This document shows positions 57,806-64,000 of a stretch of 64,000 bases of DNA, one piece after another (position 1 is the stretch's first letter; each line of letters starts with the position of its first letter). The position numbers and the translations under genes are program-made. This DNA comes from Methylobacterium currus. Lineage in GTDB: Bacteria; Pseudomonadota; Alphaproteobacteria; Rhizobiales; Beijerinckiaceae. Under the pieces are notes generated by a model, which did not search any database, had not been told where the DNA came from, and saw nothing but the letters and a program-made list of their open reading frames with translations. The stretch is taken from positions 1,479,501 to 1,543,500 of the forward strand of contig NZ_CP028843.1 of assembly GCF_003058325.1 (NCBI RefSeq), written 5' to 3'.

Positions 57806-58710
57806 CGCGCGCACCGGCGCTCGGCGGCGCGCTCACCGCCCTCGTCACGCCCTTCGCCGCGGGCGGGACCCGGCTCGACGAACGGGCGCTCGGCGACCTC
57901 GTCGCCGGCCAAGTCGCGGCGGGCACCGAGGGCCTGGTGGTCGGCGGTCCCACCGGCGAGGGGCCGACCCTGACCGAGCCGGAGCGCGATCGGATTTTGC
58001 GCGTCGTCCTCGCGGCGGCCGGGGGCCGGATCCCGGTGATCGCCGCCACGGACAGCAACGGCACCCGCACGGCCATCGCCCGGACGCGGGCGGCGGAGGC
58101 CGCCGGGGCCGCCGCCACCCTGGCGGTCACGCCCTTCTACAACCGCCCGACGCAGGAGGGTCTCTCCCGGCACTTCGCCGCCATCGCCGCCGCGGCCGAC
58201 CGGCCGCTCCTCCTCCACAGGGTCCCGGCCCGCGCCGGGACCGACCTCCTGCCCGAGACCGTGGCCCGCCTCGCCGCGCTGCCGGGCATCGCCGGGATCG
58301 TCGATGCCACCGGCGACCTCGCCTCCTTCAGCGCGATCGGGCGGGCGGCGGGCCCGGGCTTCCTGCTCCTCTCCGGCGACGACGCCACGGCCGCTGCCCA
58401 CGGCGCGATGGGCGGGCAGGGCTGCGTCTCGGTCGTCGCCAACCTGGTGCCGGGGCCCTGCGCCGCCCTGCAGCGGGCGATCCGGGCCGGGGACCATGCC
58501 CGCGCCCGGGACATCCAGGCCGGGCTGGGACCGCTGATCGCAGCCCTGTCCCTCGAGACCGACCCGGGCCCGGTCAAGCTCGCCCTCGCGCTCCTGCACT
58601 CGAGGAGCGCGCCCGACCTGCGCCTGCCCCTGGTGCGGCCGCGGCCGGAGACGGAGGCCGCGCTCGCGGCGGCGCTGGCACGCGTCGATCGGACCGGGGA
58701 GGCCGCTTAG
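57802..58710 (+). CDS. DapA-family (dihydrodipicolinate synthase-like) protein without the Schiff-base lysine
   Basis: A 302-residue TIM-barrel protein of the DapA/NAL family from GTG 57802. The fold is clear: GALTALVTPFAAGGTRLDER, LVVGGPTGEGPTLTEPERDR, AVTPFYNRPTQEGLSRHF and LLPETVARLAALPGIAG. Compared with E. coli DapA, the Lys161 position is Val167 (GIVDATG instead of GIKEATG), Tyr133 is His139 (LLHRVPARAG), and Thr44 is Pro50. Tyr107 (Tyr113) and Arg138 (Arg144) remain. Without the Lys, the normal aldolase/lyase chemistry is impossible, so it is a pseudo-enzyme or has another function. It is not the housekeeping dapA. It is coupled to the small gene upstream. Confidence 0.85.
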   Translation: MTRAPALGGALTALVTPFAAGGTRLDERALGDLVAGQVAAGTEGLVVGGPTGEGPTLTEPERDRILRVVLAAAGGRIPVIAATDSNGTRTAIARTRAAEAAGAAATLAVTPFYNRPTQEGLSRHFAAIAAAADRPLLLHRVPARAGTDLLPETVARLAALPGIAGIVDATGDLASFSAIGRAAGPGFLLLSGDDATAAAHGAMGGQGCVSVVANLVPGPCAALQRAIRAGDHARARDIQAGLGPLIAALSLETDPGPVKLALALLHSRSAPDLRLPLVRPRPETEAALAAALARVDRTGEAA

Positions 58711-58720
58711 GGCGGTCGGC

Positions 58721-59002
58721 TCAATCCCCGCCGGCCTCGTGCGTCTCGCGCACGAAGGCGGCCCGCGCCTTGGCGTCGGGCGCGACGTCCCTGGCGCGGC
58801 ACCAGGCCAGGAAGGTATCGGGCTCGATCCGGATGCGGGCCACCGCCACCCCGCTGCGCGACACCTCGCGCTCGACCTGGATCGCGGACATCTGCCAGGC
58901 GGCGTAGCTCTCGGGCAGGCCGGACTCCGCCATCGCCTCCCGGATCCGGGGATAGTCGCCCGGCTCGTACCAGGCGATGCCGACGCTCCGTGGGCGTTCC
59001 AT
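58721..59002 (-). CDS. Small hypothetical protein
   Basis: A 93-residue soluble protein: MERPRSVGIAWYEPGDYPRI, a helix REAMAESGLPESYAAWQMSA, then IQVEREVSRSG and IRIEPDTFLAWCRARDVAPD. Balanced composition and a recurring pattern suggest a real, probably conserved alphaproteobacterial gene without known function. It is convergent with the DapA-like gene, stops 11 bp apart. Confidence 0.7.
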   Translation of the reverse strand: MERPRSVGIAWYEPGDYPRIREAMAESGLPESYAAWQMSAIQVEREVSRSGVAVARIRIEPDTFLAWCRARDVAPDAKARAAFVRETHEAGGD

Positions 59003-59075
59003 CGATGACCTCTCGCGCATGCCCGGACATCCGCCCGCGGCCGGCCAGTGTCGCCGCGCCGGGCAGGCGCGCAAC

Positions 59076-59200
59076 AGAAAAAAAGGCCGCCCTTGCGAGG
59101 CGGCCCGAAGTCTAGGGAGGAAACGCCCAAAGAGGGCTGCACCGCCGCGACGCCATCGCTGCGGTGCGACGCCGTTCTCTCATGCTGCATCGCACACAGC
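59076..59200 (-). ncRNA. Probable trans-acting sRNA with anti-Shine-Dalgarno loop
   Basis: Reading leftward, the strand carries a hairpin (GCACCGC with GCGGTGC), then an unpaired GGGCGTTTCCTCCCTAGAC, then a strong terminator: stem GGCCGCC/GGCGGCC (59083-59089 and 59097-59103) followed by seven T. UUUCCUCCC single-stranded segments before a GC terminator are typical of alphaproteobacterial Hfq-dependent sRNAs (alpha-r8/suhB-motif group). No coding frame fits. The 5' end near 59200 is an estimate. Confidence 0.55.
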
Positions 59201-59649
59201 AATCGATTGCAGCGCACAACGGTCATGCTTGATGCGCATGGATCGGGCTCGCGGCGTCGGGCGGCGGCCCCGGAGGGCGTCAAACCGCCCCTTGCCCCGC
59301 GATCCCGACCTGTTAGACGACAGGTCTCCCTCGTGGACGTACCCTGTGGCGCTCCGGCTCCGCCGACAGGCTGGACCGTGAGGGAGCTCGTGACGACGAG
59401 TTGGCGGTGGACCAGTTCTCCCCGCCAGCCTGTGAGGCTCAGTGGGCCGGGTGGTTGCGGGAGGGTCGGCGCAGCGGGGAACAGGAACCGCGTCGCCGGC
59501 TGATGGCCCACACATTCGCCCCTGCGACAGGGGGCTTTCGCCCGAGGCGGCGGGCCGCTGGGGCGGGTAGTGCGCCGCCGCGCAAGTTCAAGAATTCCGG
59601 AAACGGCCACGCTTCGCTAACCATGCGCCCAGTTCGCATGGGAGCACGC
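59201..59649. other. Intergenic region
   Basis: About 450 bases between the sRNA candidate and the next small gene. It should hold the sRNA promoter. Short overlapping frames on both strands have GC-driven composition; none is called. Confidence 0.4.
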
Positions 59650-59868
59650 ATGAGAACGGCAGCGAGAGCCTACCGGTTCATGGGCGGGCAGCCCCGCCGG
59701 TCCGATCGATCCTGCGAGACGCGCGGCGGCGAGGCCCGGCCCGGCCCGGCCGGGGGGCGGCCGGTCGGGGAGATCTGGTCGCAGCAGGACAGCCGCGGCC
59801 TGACCGCCCGCGAGCTGATCCGCCTGGCCCAGGCGGTGCGGCTGCGGCCGGCCCGCCCGCCGGAGTAA
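59650..59868 (+). CDS. Small hypothetical protein
   Basis: A 72-residue frame: MRTAARAYRFMGGQPRRSDR, a Gly/Pro-rich middle, then VGEIWSQQDSRGLTARELIR and LAQAVRLRPARPPE, which looks like a real helix. GGGAG lies 5 nt before ATG 59650, and a strong terminator follows 35 bp after the stop. No family recognised. Confidence 0.45.
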   Translation: MRTAARAYRFMGGQPRRSDRSCETRGGEARPGPAGGRPVGEIWSQQDSRGLTARELIRLAQAVRLRPARPPE

Positions 59869-59903
59869 CCCCCGGCCCCGTCACGGAAACCCGAGAGAGA
59901 GAG

Positions 59904-59934
59904 ACGAAGGCCCCGCCGCAAGCGGGGCCTTCGT
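59904..59934. terminator. Strong hairpin terminator, probably bidirectional
   Basis: Perfect 13-bp stem ACGAAGGCCCCGC/GCGGGGCCTTCGT with a CGCAA loop, between the convergent small gene and adenylate cyclase gene. T-tracts are weak on both sides. Confidence 0.75.
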
Positions 59935-59945
59935 CGTCCGGAGCC

Positions 59946-61358
59946 TCACGCGGGCAGGACGGGGGCGAAGATCGTGATCGGTTGCGTGCGGCCGGCGAGG
60001 GGCTCGCGGCCGACCTCCCGCCAGGCCGTCGGGTCCGACGAGCCGGCGACGGCGGCCTCGGAGGCGAGCACCACCGCGCCGTAGCGCTTGGTCGCCTGTT
60101 CGAGGCGCGAGGCGACGTTCACCGCATCGCCCAGCACCGTGAACTCCATCCGCTCCTCGTCGCCGACGATGCCGCAAAACACCTCGCCGACATGGATGCC
60201 GATGCCGATCCGCACCGCGCGGGGCAGTTCCCGGGTCTCGTTCCAGGCCTCGACGATGCCGGCGAGGTCCTGCGCGAAGGCGAGCGCCCGGGCCGCGTCG
60301 TCGCCGCCCTCGTCCGGCACCCCGAACAGGATCAGCGCGCCGTCGCCGATGAACTTGTCGACGAAGCCGTGATGCCGGCGCACGCAGGCCAGGATGCGGG
60401 TGCGGAAGGCGGTGAAGAACCGCGACAGCCCTTCCGGGTCCATGCCCTCGGCCATCCCGGTCGAGTCGCGGATGTCGACGAAGGCGATGACCGCCCGCTG
60501 GCGGCGGCCGCGGCGGAGCGCGGCGTCCCCCGCCGCGAGGCGGGGCACGATCTCGGCCGGCAGGAAGCGCGACAGGCTGGCCCGCCCGACCGCGTCCCGG
60601 ACCGCGGAGGCGAGGAGCCGGCGCGAGCGCACGATGCCGAGGGCCGTGGCGGCGCCTGCGAGCAGGATCAGCGCGAGGCGCATCACGTTGACGGGCATCG
60701 AGACCAGCTGGGTCCAGGCCGGCGTGCCGGCGGAGGCCGGATCGAGGACCAGGCGGTGCCCGAGCCCGGCCGCGATGCCGAGCAGGCCGAGGGTGAGGAG
60801 CGCGACGGCGGAGAGCTGGACCTTCACGTCGTAGCGCAAAGCCCCGACCGCCAGGACCAGGGGGATCGCCCAGACGATCGGCGCGGAGGGCAGGGCGTTG
60901 CCGGGCAGGCCGCGCTCGCCGAGGGCGAGGACCGTGATGGCGAGCACCAGCCCGACATCCAGCACCATGAACAGGTAGGCGTAGGCGTGCCGCCAGCGCT
61001 GCGGCACCGCGAGCGCGATGCTGGCCGCGCCGATGGCCAGGAAGCCCAGGGCGGCGATCCAGGCATTGTGCTCGAAGAGGCCGAGCGACACCCCGGCCAG
61101 CTCGTGCAGCAGGTGGCTGGCGGCGATCACCGTGACGAAGACGCAGGCCCCGATCCCCACCCGCAGCCAGCCGATCAGCCGCTCGGCCGCGACCTCGTGG
61201 CGGCGCATCAGCCCGGCGACGAGATCGCCCGCGAGGGGGGCGACCAGGGAACCGGCCAGGGGATCGGTGAGGAGGTCCGCCCCGGCGCCCGCCGGTGGGC
61301 CGGTGACCGCGGCGGCTTTACGGGACGGATCCTGCTGCAAGCGCAATCCTGGCTGCAT
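59946..61358 (-). CDS. Class III adenylate cyclase, membrane-anchored
   Basis: A 470-residue protein. The N-terminal half has about six membrane helices (for example ACVFVTVIAASHLLHELAGV, AYLFMVLDVGLVLAITVLAL, APIVWAIPLVLAVGALRYDV). The C-terminal catalytic domain starts near residue 265. Metal Asp residues lie in AVIAFVDIRDSTGMAE and FVDKFIGDGALILFG. The Lys of VDKFIGD is the adenine-specifying residue. The transition-state Asn and Arg are in LGDAVNVASRLEQATK. All needed residues are present, so cAMP production is likely. It is transcribed toward the terminator at 59904. Confidence 0.93.
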   Translation of the reverse strand: MQPGLRLQQDPSRKAAAVTGPPAGAGADLLTDPLAGSLVAPLAGDLVAGLMRRHEVAAERLIGWLRVGIGACVFVTVIAASHLLHELAGVSLGLFEHNAWIAALGFLAIGAASIALAVPQRWRHAYAYLFMVLDVGLVLAITVLALGERGLPGNALPSAPIVWAIPLVLAVGALRYDVKVQLSAVALLTLGLLGIAAGLGHRLVLDPASAGTPAWTQLVSMPVNVMRLALILLAGAATALGIVRSRRLLASAVRDAVGRASLSRFLPAEIVPRLAAGDAALRRGRRQRAVIAFVDIRDSTGMAEGMDPEGLSRFFTAFRTRILACVRRHHGFVDKFIGDGALILFGVPDEGGDDAARALAFAQDLAGIVEAWNETRELPRAVRIGIGIHVGEVFCGIVGDEERMEFTVLGDAVNVASRLEQATKRYGAVVLASEAAVAGSSDPTAWREVGREPLAGRTQPITIFAPVLPA

Positions 61359-62095
61359 GCCGGCCTCCTGTCGCTCCGGATAGGGCGGAGAAAGGCCTGA
61401 TTAGAGCATGGCGGTGGCCGGGCGGCTACTGGGGCTGATCTGATCCAGCCGAGACGCGAGCTTTCTCGAATCTGTCATGCGGGTATCGAGGCCCGTCCGA
61501 TCCGATCGAGCTTCGGGGAGGCGGCCCGGGATGGTTCGCGCGAGGGGGAGCGTCTGTCGAGCGGGACGCCCAGGCCTTTCAGCCGCGACGCGCACGCATC
61601 CGCGACGATCCTTCGCTCGGTCGTCGAGCGACGCGGTGCCGGACCTTAACGGGTTCCATAAACCAGTTCGGCCAGCCGCGCCGTCGCGGCGGCGCTGAAA
61701 TTGACCGTTGCGGCGGGTCTCAGCCTGGCAGACGAGGCCGGCGTCGCGCGCCTGCCGGCTCTCGCCGCGGTCTTTCCCTTGGGCACGGCCCTGCCGATGG
61801 CCGAATTCTTCGACGATGTCGCGGATCGCGCTGCTGCCGTCCTCTGGGCCGCTGTCGTCGTCACCATGATCCGGAGCTCCAGTCGAATACGGTCATGTCC
61901 ACGATGCGCGATTGACTTTAAGTCATTGTGAATTTCACAGACAAGATAAACTGATCGTCGATATGAACGGCCGATCTCTGCTGCGGATCATCGCGGACCT
62001 TCTCGCCGACATGCCGATCATGTGCTGACACGGCGCAAACATCTCGTCTGGTTCCGTTGCTGGCGAGGCGGCAAGGTCCGGGGATGTCGGAAAGA
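61359..62095. other. Intergenic region, mostly non-coding
   Basis: About 740 bases between the cyclase and the permease genes. The only faint coding candidate is on the minus strand at 61646-61867 (listed separately). The stretch around 61900-61970 is less GC-rich. No promoter could be fixed. Confidence 0.4.
61646..61867 (-). CDS. Possible small basic protein
   Basis: A 73-residue frame rich in Ala, Arg, Lys and Thr (SSKNSAIGRAVPKGKTAARA) ending VNFSAAATARLAELVYGTR. The tail looks helix-like, but the N-terminal composition may be GC-driven. No family recognised; the + strand frame over the same bases is equally open. Confidence 0.25.
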   Translation of the reverse strand: MVTTTAAQRTAAARSATSSKNSAIGRAVPKGKTAARAGRRATPASSARLRPAATVNFSAAATARLAELVYGTR

Positions 62096-62130
62096 AGCAG
62101 CGTCCGGTCGGCCCGCGACCGGACGCTGCT
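62096..62130 (-). terminator. Terminator of the uracil/xanthine permease gene
   Basis: Perfect 15-bp stem AGCAGCGTCCGGTCG/CGACCGGACGCTGCT with a five-base loop. Read leftward it is followed by TTCTTTCC. It lies 47 bp beyond the permease stop. Confidence 0.85.
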
Positions 62131-62176
62131 CGATCATCGTGGTCGAGCCTTGCGGTGTTCGGGTCTGCTGTCCGGG

Positions 62177-63490
62177 TCAGGCCGGATCGTCGCGCAGCAG
62201 GTGGTAGAGCAGGATCGCGGCCGCCGTGGCCGTCCCGATCCCGCCGAGCTTGAAGCTGCCGAGGCTGACCGTGAAGTCGCCGGCGCCGAGCACCAGGGCG
62301 GTGCCGACGGTGAGCAGGATCCGGGTGCGGGAGAAATCGACCCGGTTCTCGACGAAGATCCGCCCCGCCGCGGCGGCGATCAGCCCGAACACCACCACCG
62401 ACAGGCCGCCGATCACCGGCCCCGGGATCACCAGGATCGCGGCGCCGAATTTCGGCGACAGCCCGAACAGGATCGCGACCAGCCCGGCGACGGCGAAGAC
62501 CAGGGTCGAGTAGATCCGGGTCACCGCCATCACGCCCATGTTCTCGGCATAGGTCGTCACGCCGGTGCCGCCGAACGCCCCTGAGAGCATCGTGGCGAGC
62601 CCGTCGCCGAGGAAGGCGCGGCCGAGATACGGATCGAGGTTGCGCCCGGTCATCGCGCCGATCGCCTTCACGTGGCCGAGATTCTCGGCGACCAGCACCA
62701 GGGCGACGGGGGCGATCAGCCAGATCGCGGAGGCCTCGAAGACCGGCGTGGAGAAATGCGGCCAGCCGAACCACGGCGCCTCGGCGATCCGCGCGAGGTC
62801 GAGCGGCTTGAGACCGTAGGATTCGGCGAGGCCGAGGCCGTTGGCCAGCACGCCGTAGAGCAGGGTGGCGGCCACCGCCCCGATGAGGAGCGGCAGGCGC
62901 CGCGCGGATCCCGGCAGGTAGGAGGCGGCGAGGCCGACCGCCAGGATCGTGAACAGCCCGATCCCGACATCGAGGCCGGAGCCCGAGATGCCCTTCACGC
63001 CGATCGGCGCGAGGTTGAGGCCGATCGCCCCGACGATCGCCCCGGTCACCGCCGGCGGCATCAGCCGGCCGATCCAGGCATCGCCGGCCCGCATCACCGC
63101 GATCCCGATCAGCGCGTAGACGGCGCCGGCGGCGATGATGCCGCCGAGGGCGACGGGGAGGTTGGGGTTCGGCCCGCTGCCGCCATAGCCGGTGGCGGCG
63201 ATCACCACCGCGATGAAGGCGAAACTGGAGCCGAGATAGCTCGGCACCCGCCCGCCGACCACGACGAAGAACAGGAGCGTGGCGATGCCGGAGAACAGGA
63301 TCGCCAGGTTGGGATCGAAGCCCATCAGCAGCGGGGCGAGGGCCGTCGAGCCGAACATCGCCACGACGTGCTGGAGCGCCAGCACCACCACCTGCCCGAG
63401 CGGCGGCCGCTCGTCCGGCAGCACCACCGCGCCGCGGGCGAGGCGCCAGCGCGGAAAGCCCCGCTCCCGTGTCCGTTCCTCCGGTCCCAT
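62177..63490 (-). CDS. NCS2-family uracil/xanthine permease
   Basis: A 437-residue inner-membrane nucleobase:H+ symporter. VVVLALQHVVAMFGSTALAP at the start, LVLVAENLGHVKAIGAMTGR in helix 8 (Glu of the substrate site) and GGTGVTTYAENMGVMAVTRI near helix 10 (second Glu) are the UraA/RutG hallmarks. Fourteen hydrophobic segments are expected and visible. Uracil is the likeliest substrate; RutG-type function is possible, but no rut genes are nearby. The start ATG at 63490 opens MGPEERTRERG. Confidence 0.92.
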   Translation of the reverse strand: MGPEERTRERGFPRWRLARGAVVLPDERPPLGQVVVLALQHVVAMFGSTALAPLLMGFDPNLAILFSGIATLLFFVVVGGRVPSYLGSSFAFIAVVIAATGYGGSGPNPNLPVALGGIIAAGAVYALIGIAVMRAGDAWIGRLMPPAVTGAIVGAIGLNLAPIGVKGISGSGLDVGIGLFTILAVGLAASYLPGSARRLPLLIGAVAATLLYGVLANGLGLAESYGLKPLDLARIAEAPWFGWPHFSTPVFEASAIWLIAPVALVLVAENLGHVKAIGAMTGRNLDPYLGRAFLGDGLATMLSGAFGGTGVTTYAENMGVMAVTRIYSTLVFAVAGLVAILFGLSPKFGAAILVIPGPVIGGLSVVVFGLIAAAAGRIFVENRVDFSRTRILLTVGTALVLGAGDFTVSLGSFKLGGIGTATAAAILLYHLLRDDPA

Positions 63491-63728
63491 GGTTGTCCCC
63501 CCTGATCGCTTGTCCGGGGAAGGCCTTAGAGGATTTGGCGCCGGTCCGGGAATAGGAGGTGGCTTGTGCCTGCGTGCCGTCCTGCGCCACTGCGCTTCCG
63601 GATGGAGCGCGGTTCCCCTCTCCAGGCGATCGCCGGGCGAGCCCGGGATCGCTGCGATGTGCGGGAGGGGCGGTCCCGCGGCTATTCGTGAACGGCCCAT
63701 CATCGGAACGCATCAGGCGGTCGACAGC

Positions 63729-64000
63729 ATGATTTTTTCGAACGAAACCGCCGACCTCACCGTCATGATCTCGGGCGGCTTCGCGCTCGCCTACGAGGCG
63801 GCGCTGCCGGATTTCGAGCGCGCGACCGGCTTGAGGGTCCGGACCCTGTCCGGCGCCTCGCAGGGGCAGGGGCCGCGGACCATCCGGCACCAGCTCGCGC
63901 ATGGCGCGCAGGTCGACGTGGTGATCCTCTCGAACGAGGGCCTGCACGAGCTGACGGGAGAAGGCCGGATCGTCGAAGGCTCGGCGGCGGAGCTCGCCAC
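63729..64000 (+). CDS. Periplasmic-binding-protein-fold protein, 3' end outside window
   Basis: The first 90 residues start with ADLTVMISGGFALAYEAALP and continue DFERATGLRVRT, TIRHQLAHGAQVDVVILSNE and LHELTGEGRIVEGS. This is the pattern of molybdate/sulfate-type substrate-binding proteins (ModA-like, PBP type II). Remarkably there is no signal peptide before the first strand: translation from ATG 63729 begins only about eleven residues earlier. It may be a cytosolic sensor-type homologue. The gene continues beyond the window edge. Confidence 0.8.
   Translation, partial: MIFSNETADLTVMISGGFALAYEAALPDFERATGLRVRTLSGASQGQGPRTIRHQLAHGAQVDVVILSNEGLHELTGEGRIVEGSAAELA

Overview
The window is high-GC alphaproteobacterial DNA that looks chromosomal and Methylobacterium-like (Hyphomicrobiales/Rhizobiales). 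The lineage rests on the housekeeping string pncC-ispDF / dusB-ntrB-ntrC / ntrY-ntrX-hfq-hflX, the fused IspDF, a MucR/Ros regulator, and GC-rich codon use. Genus is an inference from gene order and style, not from a search. Coding density is high, and long antisense open frames are common because of the GC content; they are not reported.

Layout. 0-10 kb: an MHS-type transporter, a DUF1349 protein, a histidine kinase / KaiC-like ATPase / single-domain response regulator operon, a MarR-GNAT fusion preceded by a palindrome, an L,D-transpeptidase and speG. 9.7-17.5 kb: a two-gene unit with a TIR- or deoxyribosyltransferase-like protein, a PAS-PAS hybrid kinase with two receivers, nadK, a shattered cutA pseudogene, an exported MBL hydrolase, ggt and a chemoreceptor remnant. 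17.8-20.6 kb: a secreted zinc metalloprotease with three PAN-like repeats, next to a strikingly AT-rich patch. 20.5-31.9 kb: metabolic enzymes (M20 amidohydrolase, nitronate monooxygenase, serine hydrolase, DUF2189 membrane protein, MBL hydrolase, aldo-keto reductase), gyrB, pncC and ispDF.

32-44 kb is the nitrogen-regulation core: dusB-ntrB-ntrC, then a zinc-ligand-poor MucR, ntrY-ntrX, hfq and hflX. A clean hfq terminator has had its 3' half tandemly copied. 44-51.4 kb holds a frameshifted cysteine-synthase-like gene, an AAA ATPase, an MFS carrier, an orphan HigA, a catalase-like peroxidase, a GNAT + XRE/cupin pair and mazG.

51.4-55.8 kb is the most striking accessory segment. It has an AT-rich stretch with a DnaA-box-like site, seven degenerate iterons mostly at 22-bp phase, an intact IS3-family element (27-bp perfect terminal repeats, 3-bp target duplication), a second repeat cluster and a RepA-family initiator. 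Next to it is a HARE-HTH-like gene whose promoter spacer is a perfect palindrome. I read this as a plasmid-type replicon captured in the chromosome and split by an insertion sequence. 56-59 kb holds a sugar-acid-type MFS carrier followed by three genes joined by 4-nt overlaps; the last is a DapA-family protein that has lost the Schiff-base lysine. The window closes with a probable anti-Shine-Dalgarno small RNA, an adenylate cyclase, a uracil/xanthine permease and the start of a periplasmic-binding-type protein.

A recurring theme is in-frame tandem microduplication (12-30 bp units) inside genes and around terminators.
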